Shown here in pieces: positions 1 to 8,860 of a DNA stretch of 64,000 nucleotides. The notes beneath the pieces were generated by a model. That model did not search any database. It was not told where the DNA came from and saw only the letters and a program-made list of their open reading frames with translations. Position 1 is the first letter of the stretch, and each line of letters starts with the position of its first letter. A program made the position numbers and the translations under genes. This DNA comes from Hohaiivirga sp031546825 (lineage in GTDB: Bacteria > Pseudomonadota > Alphaproteobacteria > Rhizobiales > Beijerinckiaceae): the NCBI GenBank assembly GCA_031546825.1, contig JAVBJU010000003.1:81326-145325 (forward strand), written 5' to 3'.

Positions 1-159
1 GCCGCAGCGAGCCAGAGAACGGTTGTGCAAAGCGTGAAGGGTTTGGATAGCAAAGCGGATCTCCAACGGCGGATTGTCAGGCTTCATAAGCTCATAACGC
101 GGCTGGTTGGTGCGCGCCAGAGGAATGAACCTTTCCTTGCGGCGGTGTTCAGAGTTCAT
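1..159 (-). CDS. Possible N-terminus of a divergent unknown gene, cut by the window edge
   Basis: A minus-strand frame opens with ATG at 159 and stays open for 53 codons to the window edge. It begins MNSEHRRKERFIPLARTNQ. It would be transcribed away from the small secreted-protein gene at 187, leaving a short divergent gap. The ribosome binding site is weak, and an open frame of this length can occur by chance. I do not recognise the product. The rest of the gene lies outside the window. Confidence 0.35.
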   Translation of the reverse strand, partial: MNSEHRRKERFIPLARTNQPRYELMKPDNPPLEIRFAIQTLHALHNRSLARCG

Positions 160-186
160 TCACGGGCGCTTTGCCACTATCCCCCC

Positions 187-495
187 ATGACCTGGAAGCT
201 GACCCCACTTGCTGCTCTTCTTCTGCTCTCGCCCGCGGCTGTTGCACAGGGCGAGTTCTCGGATTGCATTCCCGCACGGGAAATGGTGAATGTGGTGACC
301 AGTAATCAATTTATCGCCCCGCCCGAAGCGGTGGTGACCGCGCGGCGCAGTGCAGGCAATGCTGATGTGGTAAGGGCCAGTTTATGCCGTCGCGAAAATG
401 GCTATATTTACGTGATCGTCGCCCTCAAAAAAGATGGGCGTGCGATGCAGGTGCTTGTCAGTCCCGAATCCGGTAAGATCATCGAGACGCAATAA
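187..495 (+). CDS. Small secreted PepSY-like protein, FeuN-like by position
   Basis: A 102-aa protein with a signal peptide (MTWKLTPLAALLLLSPAAVAQ, cleavage near residue 22). Its C-terminal half resembles a PepSY-type fold, ending ALKKDGRAMQVLVSPESGKIIETQ. I chose the ATG at 187 because the signal peptide follows it directly; the frame is open further upstream but that part does not look coding. It lies 16 bp upstream of the FeuP-like regulator, almost certainly in the same operon. In Sinorhizobium a small periplasmic protein, FeuN, encoded just upstream of feuPQ, restrains the FeuQ kinase. Position, size and export fit that role here, but I infer it from context rather than from sequence identity. 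Confidence 0.8.
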   Translation: MTWKLTPLAALLLLSPAAVAQGEFSDCIPAREMVNVVTSNQFIAPPEAVVTARRSAGNADVVRASLCRRENGYIYVIVALKKDGRAMQVLVSPESGKIIETQ

Positions 496-511
496 CAGGG
501 AAACTAAAATC

Positions 512-1180
512 GTGCGCCTCCTGGTGGTCGAAGACGATAAAACACTCAACAAACAGATTTCCACCGCTCTTGAGCAGGCGGGCTATGTGATTGATCATGC
601 CTATGATGGCGAAGAGGGGCAGTTTCTCGGTGAAACCGAGCCCTATGATGCCATCGTGCTTGATCTCGGCCTGCCGACCATTGACGGGGTTTCGGTGCTC
701 AATGCCTGGCGCAAGCGTGGCGTCAAGGTTCCGGTCATTATCCTGACCGCGCGGGATCGCTGGAGCGACAAGGTTCAAGGCTTCGATGCCGGAGCCGATG
801 ATTACCTCACCAAGCCCTTCCACATGGAGGAACTTCTGGCACGAGTGCGCGCGCTGCTGCGCCGCGCCGCCGGGCACGCTTCCAGTGAATTGACGTGCGG
901 GCCGCTTGGGCTCGATACCCGTTCCGGTCGCGTGGTGGTGGATGGCAACGCCATCAAACTGACCTCGCACGAATACCGACTGCTTGCTTACCTCATGCAT
1001 CATACCGGACGCATCGTTTCGCGGGCGGAATTGACAGAGCACCTTTATGATCAGGACTTTGACCGCGATTCTAATACCATCGAGGTGTTTGTCGGCCGCC
1101 TGCGCAAGAAGCTCGGTGTCGACATCATCCAAACCATTCGCGGGCTGGGCTACCTGATCGATCCCGCGCAGCAGAGCTGA
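512..1180 (+). CDS. feuP: OmpR-family response regulator, FeuP-like
   Basis: A 222-aa response regulator. The receiver domain (residues 1-115) has the acidic pair D8/D9, phospho-acceptor D51 in IVLDLGLP and the conserved Lys in LTKPFH. The C-terminal winged helix (about 125-220) contains LTSHEYRLLAYLM and DSNTIEVFVGRLRKKLG, typical of the OmpR/PhoB class. The GTG at 512 puts the receiver start VRLLVVEDD at the normal position; an upstream ATG would add 26 residues unlike the family. The sensor kinase follows after 4 bp. In rhizobia FeuP/FeuQ controls osmo-adaptation and cyclic glucan export. Which orthologue this is rests on the neighbouring ccm genes and the small secreted protein upstream, so the symbol is probable rather than certain. 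Confidence 0.85.
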   Translation: MRLLVVEDDKTLNKQISTALEQAGYVIDHAYDGEEGQFLGETEPYDAIVLDLGLPTIDGVSVLNAWRKRGVKVPVIILTARDRWSDKVQGFDAGADDYLTKPFHMEELLARVRALLRRAAGHASSELTCGPLGLDTRSGRVVVDGNAIKLTSHEYRLLAYLMHHTGRIVSRAELTEHLYDQDFDRDSNTIEVFVGRLRKKLGVDIIQTIRGLGYLIDPAQQS

Positions 1181-1184
1181 GGCC

Positions 1185-2567
1185 GTGGTACTCAAGGCCC
1201 CGCTCTCGGATCGCTCCATCGCCGTCCGCCTGGTGTTGTCGGCGGTGTTCTGGTGTGTGGCGATTCTCCTGATCGCGGGCTTTGTGCTGACGACGCTCTA
1301 CCGCCAGAACAGCGAGCGCGCCTTCGACCAGCGCCTTCTGGTTTATACCAATAACCTTACGTCCGATCTCGTCGCGCTTGCCAATCTCGATAAGGACCTG
1401 CCCTCAGTGGGTGATCCGCGGTTTGAGCTTCCCCTGTCCGGCTGGTACTGGCAGGTGGAGCGACCCAAGGCACCGAAACAGGAAATCCGGTCGTCGAAAT
1501 CGCTGTTCGGGGGGGCGCTGCAAAGCCTCTTTCGTGAGGGAGAAGAGAAAAAATTCGGCACGGTCCGCAAAGGCTACGGTGCCGCGCCGGACGAGCGCCC
1601 CTTGCGTGTACTCGAACGCGATATCGACCTTGGCAAGGATGGGCGCTTCATCTTGCGTGTCGCCGGTCCCGCCGACGAGATTGAGCACGATGTACGCCAA
1701 TTCATTTTCATGCTCACAGTGACCTTCCTTTTGGTGGGACTGGCCTTGTGCATTTCCACCTTGTTGCAGATCCGATTTGGCCTGCGCCCGCTTTCCAACC
1801 TGCGGGCGGCACTCGGCGCGATTCGCGAGGGGCAGGCGGAGCGCATCCATGGCGATTTCCCCTCTGACATTGCGCCGCTCTCCAGCGAAATAAACTTGCT
1901 CCTCGATACCAATCAGGAAATTCTGGAGCGGGCGCGCACCCAGGTCGGCAATCTGGCGCACGCGCTGAAGACACCGCTGTCGGTGATCGTCAATGAGGCC
2001 GAGGCAGCGCCAGACGATGTCGCCGAAAAAGTGCGTGAACAGGCTGAGATCATGCGCGATCAGGTGCGCCATTACCTTGATCGAGCACGCGCTGCGGCGC
2101 TTGCCGGGACACTTGGCTCTTTCACCGAGGTCGGGCCGGTGGTCGCGGGGTTCGAGCGGACATTTGCCAAGATTTACCGCGACAAGAAACTCACCATTTC
2201 CGTCGATCTGCCAGCGTTGCGTTTTCGTGGCGAGAAGCAGGATTTTGAGGAAATGATTGGTAATCTGATGGACAACGCCTGCAAATGGGCAACAACCCGT
2301 GTTGCGGTCAGCGGGCAGGTTGAAGAGGCGGATGGTCGCATGCGGATGCGTCTCTTCATAGATGATGATGGCCCCGGACTACCGGAGCAGGCGCGTAAGG
2401 ATATGCTCAAACGCGGCCGCCGCCTGGATGAAACCAAACCAGGTTCCGGCCTCGGCTTGTCCATCGTCTCTGACCTTGCTGGGCTTTATAACGGATCAGT
2501 GGCATTGGAGAGCGCGGAATTGGGCGGTTTGCGGGCTGCGTTGGTGCTGCCGGGCGATCTGGTATAG
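1185..2567 (+). CDS. feuQ: Membrane sensor histidine kinase, FeuQ-like
   Basis: A 460-aa kinase starting at GTG 1185. Two membrane spans (about 14-37 and 168-192) enclose a periplasmic sensor region of about 130 residues. A HAMP-like linker follows, then the phospho-acceptor helix with NLAHALKTPLSVI and an ATPase domain with N box NLMDNACKWA, DDDGPGLP and GSGLGLSIV. The ALKTPL form of the H box is typical of the PhoQ/FeuQ group. It should phosphorylate the regulator encoded 4 bp upstream. If the small secreted protein at 187-495 is a FeuN equivalent, the periplasmic region is where it would bind. A gap of about 180 bp separates it from ccmI. Confidence 0.85.
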   Translation: MVLKAPLSDRSIAVRLVLSAVFWCVAILLIAGFVLTTLYRQNSERAFDQRLLVYTNNLTSDLVALANLDKDLPSVGDPRFELPLSGWYWQVERPKAPKQEIRSSKSLFGGALQSLFREGEEKKFGTVRKGYGAAPDERPLRVLERDIDLGKDGRFILRVAGPADEIEHDVRQFIFMLTVTFLLVGLALCISTLLQIRFGLRPLSNLRAALGAIREGQAERIHGDFPSDIAPLSSEINLLLDTNQEILERARTQVGNLAHALKTPLSVIVNEAEAAPDDVAEKVREQAEIMRDQVRHYLDRARAAALAGTLGSFTEVGPVVAGFERTFAKIYRDKKLTISVDLPALRFRGEKQDFEEMIGNLMDNACKWATTRVAVSGQVEEADGRMRMRLFIDDDGPGLPEQARKDMLKRGRRLDETKPGSGLGLSIVSDLAGLYNGSVALESAELGGLRAALVLPGDLV

Positions 2568-2750
2568 CGGGCAAAACCGCCTCTGAAACCCGAGTCCCAG
2601 CAACGGATCACGATGTTGTGGGCACACCGAACGCCCTATTTGTGTTTTTCACCTATCATTTTTGATGCGCAACAACTAAGAAACTCTCTAAAACTGAGAC
2701 TATCTCAATGGGCAATAGACCCGAATTGGAAAGGCGCGTCACGGTTCCAT

Positions 2751-3863
2751 ATGCTTATCTGGAGCGTTTTCTGTTTGATGGCCTTTATGGCGATCATCAT
2801 CGTCCTGTGGCCGCTTGCGCGACCGGCAGCCGCACACTCGCAGGCCGATGGTGCCGATGTTGGTTTCTACAAAGAGCAATTTCAGGAAATCGAACGTGAT
2901 CTCGCACGTGGGCTGATGTCGCCGGAAGAGGCTGAAGCTGCCAAGGCCGAGGCCGGGCGTCGGTTGCTTCAGGTGGCCCGTAAGGAAGATGTCGCGGTTT
3001 CTGCTTCTTTCAGCAGTGCACCTGCCTTGGGGCGTCGCCGTGCCATCAGCATCATCGCGCTCATTTTGATCCCGCTCTGTGGGCTCATCGCCTATATGTG
3101 GCATGGTGTTCCCGATTATGCGGAGCGCGCCAATGTGCAGAATGCGCACCAGCGCCAGCTCGACGAAATCAATCAGGAAATTGCCAAGCGCGAACAATAT
3201 TTGCGGCAAAATCCCAATGATGGTCAGGCGTGGGAGAAAATGGCCTTTGTTTATCTGCGCATGGGCCGCGTGGACAAGGCCGTTCCCGCCTACGAAAAGG
3301 CAATCAGCCTGCTCGGCGAGAGCCCGGATCGACTGACTGGTTATGGCGAAGCGTTGCTCGGCGCGGCCAACCGCATGACCGAGGCCGGGCCTGCGGAAGT
3401 ACAATTCGCCAAGGCTAAGGCCGCTTTTGAAAAAGCGGCGCTTGATCCCAATGCCGCTCGCGCCCGGGTTTATCTCGGCCTTGCCGCTGAAGAGGCGGGC
3501 GAGACCGATAAGGCCAAGGAGTATTATCGCGCTGCATTGAAAATTATGCCCGATTCCGCTGAGTTACGCGAACGTCTTTCGGCGCTGGAAGCGCCCGGCG
3601 GCGCAAGCCAAGGGGCTGAGCAGCCGCAGATTGGGCGAGCGGAAATCGATGCGATGATTGAAAATCTTGCCGCCCGCCTTGAGCAAAACGGCGGTTCGAC
3701 CAAAGAATGGACGCAATTGGTCCGCTCTTACATGGTGCAGAAACAAAACGACAAGGCTGTTGCGGCGCTTGTGAAAGCTCGCAAGGCTCTCGCGGGTAAT
3801 GCCGGAGAGCTGGCGGAATTCAACGCAAGCATCACTGCTCTTGGATTGGATGGTGGCAAATGA
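2751..3863 (+). CDS. ccmI: Cytochrome c maturation protein CcmI (CycH)
   Basis: A 370-aa membrane protein of the haem ligation machinery. CcmI presents apocytochrome c to the CcmF/CcmH ligase in the periplasm. Visible features are an N-terminal span (residues 2-22), a cytoplasmic loop with the family signature FYKEQFQEIERDLARGLMS, a second span (about 97-117), then a periplasmic part with tetratricopeptide repeats (about 150-300). The ATG at 2751 places the first span at the N-terminus; the frame extends upstream but reads as non-coding. The stop overlaps the ccmE start by 4 bp (ATGA), so the two are translationally coupled. Confidence 0.93.
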   Translation: MLIWSVFCLMAFMAIIIVLWPLARPAAAHSQADGADVGFYKEQFQEIERDLARGLMSPEEAEAAKAEAGRRLLQVARKEDVAVSASFSSAPALGRRRAISIIALILIPLCGLIAYMWHGVPDYAERANVQNAHQRQLDEINQEIAKREQYLRQNPNDGQAWEKMAFVYLRMGRVDKAVPAYEKAISLLGESPDRLTGYGEALLGAANRMTEAGPAEVQFAKAKAAFEKAALDPNAARARVYLGLAAEEAGETDKAKEYYRAALKIMPDSAELRERLSALEAPGGASQGAEQPQIGRAEIDAMIENLAARLEQNGGSTKEWTQLVRSYMVQKQNDKAVAALVKARKALAGNAGELAEFNASITALGLDGGK

Positions 3864-4318
3864 CCAGGAAACAACGCCGATTGACGCTTATCGGGGCCGC
3901 AGGCTGTGTGGTGGCCGTCGCGCTTGGCCTGGTTCTCTATGCCATGCAGGATTCCATTTCCTTCTTCTTCAGTCCGACCCAGGCCATGGCCGAGAATGTT
4001 GCGCCTGATACGCGCTTTCGCCTCGGTGGCTTGGTCAAGGAAGGCAGCATCGTGCGTGCTGACAACGGGCGTGTGAGCTTTGTCGTCACCGATGGCAATA
4101 TGGATGTCCCCGTGCGCTATACCGGTATCCTTCCGGATCTTTTCCGAGAAGGGCAGGGCGTGATTGCCGAAGGCAAACTCGGAAAAGACCGAGCATTCCA
4201 AGCCGACAGCATCCTCGCCAAGCATGACGAAAATTATATGCCGCGCGAAATCGCCGATAGCTTGAAGAAGCAAGGGCATTGGCAAGAACAGTACGGCAAA
4301 GAGCCGCAAAAAAAATAG
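3860..4318 (+). CDS. ccmE: Haem chaperone CcmE (CycJ)
   Basis: A 152-aa periplasmic haem chaperone anchored by one N-terminal span (about residues 9-29). It carries haem from the CcmC side to the CcmF ligase through a covalent bond to a His. The family motif HDENYMP is present near residue 120 and contains that His. The OB-fold core (FRLGGLVKEGSIVR, PVRYTGILPDLFREGQGVIAEG) is intact and the length is normal. It overlaps ccmI by 4 bp and is followed 13 bp later by ccmF. ccmA-D and ccmG are not in this window, as is usual for alphaproteobacteria that split the system. Confidence 0.95.
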   Translation: MTRKQRRLTLIGAAGCVVAVALGLVLYAMQDSISFFFSPTQAMAENVAPDTRFRLGGLVKEGSIVRADNGRVSFVVTDGNMDVPVRYTGILPDLFREGQGVIAEGKLGKDRAFQADSILAKHDENYMPREIADSLKKQGHWQEQYGKEPQKK

Positions 4319-4331
4319 GGAGAGTAAGGGT

Positions 4332-6329
4332 TTGTTGATCGAAGCCGGACATTTTGCTCTCGCGCTCGCGCTCGGGGTGTCGCTCGTTCAGGTGATTGCA
4401 CCGTTATGGGGCACCCATAAGAACGACCATGAACTGATGGCCGTGGCCCCGCCCGCAGCACTTGTCACGTTTGTTCTGATCGGCTTCTCGTATCTTGCCC
4501 TGACGATTGCCTATGCGGTCTCGGATTTCTCGGTCGTTAATGTGATCCAGAATTCGCATTCTCTGAAGCCGCTGGTCTATAAAATCTCGGGCGTGTGGGC
4601 GAACCATGAGGGCTCGATCCTCCTATGGGTTCTGATCCTCGCGCTGTTCGGGGCGATGGTCGCCATTGCCCGAAAATCAGTGCCCGAAAAGTTGCGCGCC
4701 AATGCGCTGGCGGCACAGGGTGCGGTGACCTTCGCCTTCCTGCTGTTTATTCTGAAGGTTTCCAATCCTTTCATCCGCGTATTTCCAGCGGTGGCGGAAG
4801 GGCAGGGCCTCAACCCCATTCTGCAAGACCCCGGTCTCGCCATCCATCCGCCGCTGCTTTACATCGGTTATGTCGGCTTCTCCATCACCTTCGCCTTTGC
4901 GATTGCCGCACTGATTGACGGCAAGATTGACGCCGCGTGGGCGCGCATCGTGCGGCCCTGGACCTTGTCCGCTTGGATATTCCTGACACTCGGCATCGCC
5001 ATGGGGTCCTACTGGGCCTATTACGAATTGGGCTGGGGCGGGTTCTGGTTTTGGGATCCGGTGGAGAATGCCTCGCTGATGCCGTGGCTTTCGGGTACCG
5101 CGCTCATCCACTCGACTGTGGTGATGGAACGGCGTGACTCCCTCAAAGTGTGGACGATCCTGCTGGCGATCCTGACATTCTCGTTGTCGTTGCTTGGCAC
5201 TTTCATCGTCCGTTCGGGTATCCTTACCTCGGTGCATTCCTTTGCGGTTGATCCGAAGCGCGGCCTGTTCATTCTGGCCATCCTGATTATTTTCATCGGT
5301 GGCTCGCTGGCGTTGTTCGCCTGGCGCGCGCCGCTTTTGCGCAAGGGCGGCATTTTCGCGCCGATTTCGCGTGAAGGCGGGCTGGTCGTCAATAACCTGT
5401 TCCTCGCGGCTGCCTGCGCTACAGTGTTTATCGGCACGCTCTATCCGCTGGCACTTGAGGCCTTCACCGGTAACAAGATTTCGGTCGGCGCGCCGTTCTT
5501 CAATCTGACCTTCCTGCCAATCATCCTGCCGCTTCTTGCCTTCCTGCCCATCGGCCAGACGCTCGCCTGGAAGCGCGGTGATCTCCTCGGTGCAACGCAG
5601 CGGCTTCTGGTGGTGCTGGGCATCGCCGTGCTGGCCACCATCGCCATGTTTGCCATGACCATCGGTGGCCCGGTGCTGGCCCCGCTCGGTGTCGGCTTCG
5701 GCATTTATCTCGTTCTTGGTTCCGTCAATGAAATTGTGGTCCGTTCCTGGAAATCGGGGCAGGGCTTTGGGGTGTTTCTGCAAAAGGCAGTCGGCTTACC
5801 GAAATCGGCCTGGGGCACGGTGCTGGCCCATGCAGGTGTGGGTTTTGTGGTCATCGGTATCGCCGCCGCCGCCTGGAGCACTGAAACCATTTCCACGGCG
5901 AAGAAAGGCGATGTGCTTTCGGCGGGTCCGTATGAGGCGCGACTTGAAACCGTGCTGCCGCGCAAGGGCGTAGACTACACTGAAATTGCCGCAATCTTTA
6001 CCATCACTAAGGACGGCAGCCCGGTCGGCACCATCGAAACCATGAAGCGCATCTTCATCTCCCGCCAAGGTATGCCGACCACTGAAGCCGGTATCCTGAC
6101 CCGTGGCCTCAATCAGATTTATGTGAGCTTCGGCGATGTGCAGGAGAACGGGACCATTGGTGTGCGCCTCTATTATAAGCCGCTGGTGATCCTCATCTGG
6201 ATCGGTTCACTGATCATGGCGTTTGGTGGTCTCATCTCACTGGCCGATCGACGTTACCGGATCGGCGTGCCCAAGCAAGCCAAGAAGCCGGCACCGCCCT
6301 CAGGGCGTGCCGTTGTGGGAGCTGCGTGA
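4332..6329 (+). CDS. ccmF: Haem lyase CcmF (CycK)
   Basis: A 665-aa polytopic membrane protein, the core of the cytochrome c haem ligase. The WWD haem-handling motif is clear (WGGFWFWDPVENASLMPWL, about residues 236-254), and conserved His residues lie in the flanking loops. Length and about 15 hydrophobic spans match the family. The start is a TTG (4332, or the adjacent TTG at 4335), giving LIEAGHFALAL, which matches the usual CcmF N-terminus; there is no ATG nearby. It sits between ccmE and ccmH in one operon, with 3 bp to ccmH. Use of TTG may lower its translation relative to its neighbours. Confidence 0.95.
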   Translation: MLIEAGHFALALALGVSLVQVIAPLWGTHKNDHELMAVAPPAALVTFVLIGFSYLALTIAYAVSDFSVVNVIQNSHSLKPLVYKISGVWANHEGSILLWVLILALFGAMVAIARKSVPEKLRANALAAQGAVTFAFLLFILKVSNPFIRVFPAVAEGQGLNPILQDPGLAIHPPLLYIGYVGFSITFAFAIAALIDGKIDAAWARIVRPWTLSAWIFLTLGIAMGSYWAYYELGWGGFWFWDPVENASLMPWLSGTALIHSTVVMERRDSLKVWTILLAILTFSLSLLGTFIVRSGILTSVHSFAVDPKRGLFILAILIIFIGGSLALFAWRAPLLRKGGIFAPISREGGLVVNNLFLAAACATVFIGTLYPLALEAFTGNKISVGAPFFNLTFLPIILPLLAFLPIGQTLAWKRGDLLGATQRLLVVLGIAVLATIAMFAMTIGGPVLAPLGVGFGIYLVLGSVNEIVVRSWKSGQGFGVFLQKAVGLPKSAWGTVLAHAGVGFVVIGIAAAAWSTETISTAKKGDVLSAGPYEARLETVLPRKGVDYTEIAAIFTITKDGSPVGTIETMKRIFISRQGMPTTEAGILTRGLNQIYVSFGDVQENGTIGVRLYYKPLVILIWIGSLIMAFGGLISLADRRYRIGVPKQAKKPAPPSGRAVVGAA

Positions 6330-6332
6330 CCC

Positions 6333-6794
6333 ATGCTTAAACTCTTTTCCGCACTTGCCATTGGCGCGTTTCTCGCCCTCTCGCCGACGGCGTCTTTTGC
6401 CGTACAACCCGGCGAAATGCTCAAGGATGAGAAACTGGAGCATCGTGCTCGCGAAATCTCCGCCGAATTGCGGTGTCTTGTTTGCCAGAACCAATCGATT
6501 GACGATTCCGATGCGTCTCTTGCCAAGGATCTGCGCACGCTGGTGCGTGAGCGCCTGCAAGTGGGCGACAGCAACCAGCAAGTTCTGGACTTTATCGTCA
6601 GTCGCTACGGCGAATTCGTGCTGCTGAGGCCTGTATTTCAACTGCACACGCTGTTGTTGTGGTTCACGCCACTGGTGGTGCTTGTCCTCGGTGGCTGGGG
6701 CGTCTATCAGGTGGCGCGACGCCGCAAGAGAGAGGCCGTCACCCCGCTCACACCCGAGGAGCGCGCGCAACTGGATGCGCTTCTGAAGAAATGA
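6333..6794 (+). CDS. ccmH: Cytochrome c maturation thiol reductase CcmH (CycL)
   Basis: A 153-aa protein with a signal sequence (residues 1-22), the redox motif LRCLVCQNQS (about residues 46-55) and one C-terminal membrane span (about 103-125). CcmH keeps the haem-binding cysteines of apocytochrome c reduced and works with CcmF and CcmI. Length and motif are standard. It begins 3 bp after ccmF and appears to be the last gene of the ccm operon. No U-rich terminator follows; only a weak hairpin is seen near 6873-6890. Confidence 0.95.
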   Translation: MLKLFSALAIGAFLALSPTASFAVQPGEMLKDEKLEHRAREISAELRCLVCQNQSIDDSDASLAKDLRTLVRERLQVGDSNQQVLDFIVSRYGEFVLLRPVFQLHTLLLWFTPLVVLVLGGWGVYQVARRRKREAVTPLTPEERAQLDALLKK

Positions 6795-7200
6795 AGCCTG
6801 CGCTCAAGGCGGTTTCCTTCTCCCATCGAGACACCTATTCCATCGTTCGTGCCTGCGCGCACTGAGACTAATGCCTAGCTAGTGGTAGGCGTTATCATGG
6901 GTTGATATTAGCGCTTCTCAAGCCACATTCACCTCTATAAACGGTGTTTTGTTATGCCGCTCCTGGACAGCCGAGGGCGTGTGAATGCAGCTTTCAGAAA
7001 GCAGAAAAGGCTGAACGCAAACCGGCAAAATAATGGAGGGCACTCTCCTCTATTCTGATGACAACAGCATGTTTGTTGGCGGGTTGCAAAATAGACATTA
7101 AGGATTGATGCTATCTGCGGAAGATGATTTATAGCGATTCAGGAAAAGTGATGATAACTGCCGAAAAACTTGTTCGGGAAACGTGTTGCAGGAGGTGCCG
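6795..7200. other. 406-bp intergenic stretch without a recognisable gene
   Basis: No coding frame with a credible start and ribosome binding site was found on either strand. The stretch is more AT-rich than its flanks and has a short inverted repeat (GCCTA at 6873-6877 against TAGGC at 6886-6890). It probably holds the promoter of the DUF3302/HlyD pair, but I cannot pin down -35 and -10 boxes. Confidence 0.5.
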
Positions 7201-7608
7201 ATGGGAGACCCATTCCTAAATTATTTTGCGTTGGGAATTCTTATATTCGTTGTCGTCATATTGTTTTATGGCGTCATCGCAATCCATGACATTCCCCATC
7301 TTATCGCAAAATCGCGCAGCCATCCGCATCAGGATGCGATCCATGCGGCGGGATGGGTGAGCCTGTTCACACTCCATGTGCTGTGGCCGTTCCTATGGAT
7401 ATGGGCGATGGCGTATCGGCCGGATCGCGGCTGGGGATTTCATAATCCGGATCATGTGATCCAGCCAGGATCGCCGGAAGCGGAGCTAGACGAACTACGG
7501 CAGCGCGTCGTTGCGCTTGAAGCCAAGGTGATGGCCGCTTCGACAAAGGGTGCTCCCAGCGTCTCCATGCCATCCGATACCACTGTAAAAAACGTAAGCG
7601 GGAGTTGA
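7201..7608 (+). CDS. DUF3302 inner-membrane protein, YiaW-like
   Basis: A 135-aa protein with two membrane spans (about residues 7-27 and 53-73) and a C-terminal coiled-coil-like segment (ELDELRQRVVALEAKVMAA). The IHDIPHLIAKSRSHPHQDAIHAAGW region is typical of DUF3302, the family of E. coli YiaW. The ATG at 7201 has a strong AGGAGG five bases upstream, so I prefer it to the earlier in-frame ATG. The HlyD-family gene follows 5 bp later; in enterobacteria yiaW and yiaV are likewise paired. The function is not established; an accessory role for the adaptor protein is an inference. Confidence 0.85.
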   Translation: MGDPFLNYFALGILIFVVVILFYGVIAIHDIPHLIAKSRSHPHQDAIHAAGWVSLFTLHVLWPFLWIWAMAYRPDRGWGFHNPDHVIQPGSPEAELDELRQRVVALEAKVMAASTKGAPSVSMPSDTTVKNVSGS

Positions 7609-7613
7609 CCTAA

Positions 7614-8753
7614 GTGGATATTCTTCTCGTCCTTTCATATGTCGCCTTCTGTTACGCGGTCTTCAAGATCTTCAGAATTCCTGTCAATCAGTGGACGCTG
7701 GCAACGGCAACGCTCGGCGGCGTCGTCGGCATTGCCCTGCTACTCCTCACCATGAACTACAACCATCCGTTTTCGGCAAACGGGCGTATCTATTTTTCGG
7801 TGACCCCCATTCTTCCCGGCGTTCGCGGACGCGTGGTCGAGGTGCCTGCGGTTTCCGATAAGCCCATGAAAGAAGGCGATGTGTTGTTCCGGATTGATCC
7901 GGCGCCCTACGAGTTCACCGTGCAGCAGAAACGCGCGAGCCTGGCGGAAGCTGAGCAGAACTTTAAATCGCTGAAATCAACGCTTGATGAGGCAAGTGCT
8001 GCTCTCGCACGTGCCGGTTCACAGCTCCAGTTGGCACAGCTGGATTATGATCGACAGAAGGAACTGGTTGAGAAGAAGGTGACGGCCCAGGCCACACTCG
8101 ATACGGCAACGCGCAACCTGCAAGCCGCAACCCAACTGGTCGCCGGAGCGGCTGCTGCTGAAGAGCGGGCACGCCTCAATTACGGGTCGTCGCTTGATGG
8201 CGTCAACACCACCGTTGCTCGTATTCGGGCGGAGCTGGGCCAGGCGGAATACGATCTGGCGCAAACCATTGTTCGCGCGCCCACCGATGGTTTCGCGACC
8301 CAGGTTTCCTTGCGGCCCGGCGTCTACGCGGTGCCGATTCCATTGCGCCCGGCCATGGCATTCATCAATACCGACGCCAGAAGCAAGGTTCTCGGAGCGG
8401 CTTTCCAGCAAAATACGCTGCAGCGTGTGATCGCCGGTGACGAAGCCGAAGTGGCGTTCGATGCGGTTCCGGGTCGCGTTTTCAAAGGCAAGGTGCGCAT
8501 GGTGCTTGATGCCATCGCTGCCGGTCAGTTCCAGGCAACTGGCACATTGCAAGATTTTGGTGTGCGCGTGGATGGCGGCCGGGCTTTGGCAATCATCGAC
8601 CTGCAGGAAGATACCACGGGCCTACAAATTCCGCTGGGTGCCTCGGCAGAAGTGGCGATTTACACTGAGCACTTCCACCACCTCTCCATTCTGCGCAAAG
8701 TCTTGCTGCGTATGCGCAGTTGGCAGAACTACATCTACACCGAAGGCCATTAG
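7614..8753 (+). CDS. HlyD-family membrane fusion protein, YiaV-like
   Basis: A 379-aa membrane fusion protein starting at GTG 7614. It has two N-terminal spans (about residues 3-20 and 28-46), a biotinyl-lipoyl-like half (RGRVVEVPAVSDKPMKEGDVLF), a long alpha-helical hairpin (about 100-215), the second lipoyl half (TIVRAPTDGFATQVSLRPGVYA) and a beta-barrel domain. Such proteins bridge an inner-membrane transporter and an outer-membrane channel. No transporter or channel gene is adjacent, so its partner is unknown. It forms a two-gene operon with the DUF3302 gene and is followed by two hairpins, the second a clear intrinsic terminator. Confidence 0.88.
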   Translation: MDILLVLSYVAFCYAVFKIFRIPVNQWTLATATLGGVVGIALLLLTMNYNHPFSANGRIYFSVTPILPGVRGRVVEVPAVSDKPMKEGDVLFRIDPAPYEFTVQQKRASLAEAEQNFKSLKSTLDEASAALARAGSQLQLAQLDYDRQKELVEKKVTAQATLDTATRNLQAATQLVAGAAAAEERARLNYGSSLDGVNTTVARIRAELGQAEYDLAQTIVRAPTDGFATQVSLRPGVYAVPIPLRPAMAFINTDARSKVLGAAFQQNTLQRVIAGDEAEVAFDAVPGRVFKGKVRMVLDAIAAGQFQATGTLQDFGVRVDGGRALAIIDLQEDTTGLQIPLGASAEVAIYTEHFHHLSILRKVLLRMRSWQNYIYTEGH

Positions 8754-8765
8754 GCCCATGTTATC

Positions 8766-8795
8766 GTGAGCCCGCCTGATATCTGATGGGCTCAC
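8766..8795. repeat. Perfect 8-bp inverted repeat just after the HlyD-family gene
   Basis: GTGAGCCC (8766-8773) and GGGCTCAC (8788-8795) are perfect complements separated by 14 bases, 13 bp past the stop codon. There is no U tract. It may stabilise the mRNA 3' end or act with the terminator at 8807. Confidence 0.55.
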
Positions 8796-8806
8796 ACATC
8801 CAATAC

Positions 8807-8860
8807 GGCTTTGGTTTCGCTGAACTCCGCAAAGCGTGAGGCGAGGCCAAAGCCTTTTTT
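8807..8860 (+). terminator. Intrinsic terminator of the DUF3302/HlyD operon
   Basis: GGCTTTGG (8807-8814) pairs perfectly with CCAAAGCC (8847-8854), followed directly by six T. The 32-base loop can fold internally. It lies 53 bp past the stop codon of the HlyD-family gene. Confidence 0.75.

Noticed and set aside
4677..5783. Long minus-strand open frame (368 codons) inside ccmF
   Set aside because: Antisense shadow of a well-supported gene; its translation is highly charged and low in complexity, with no domain or ribosome binding site.
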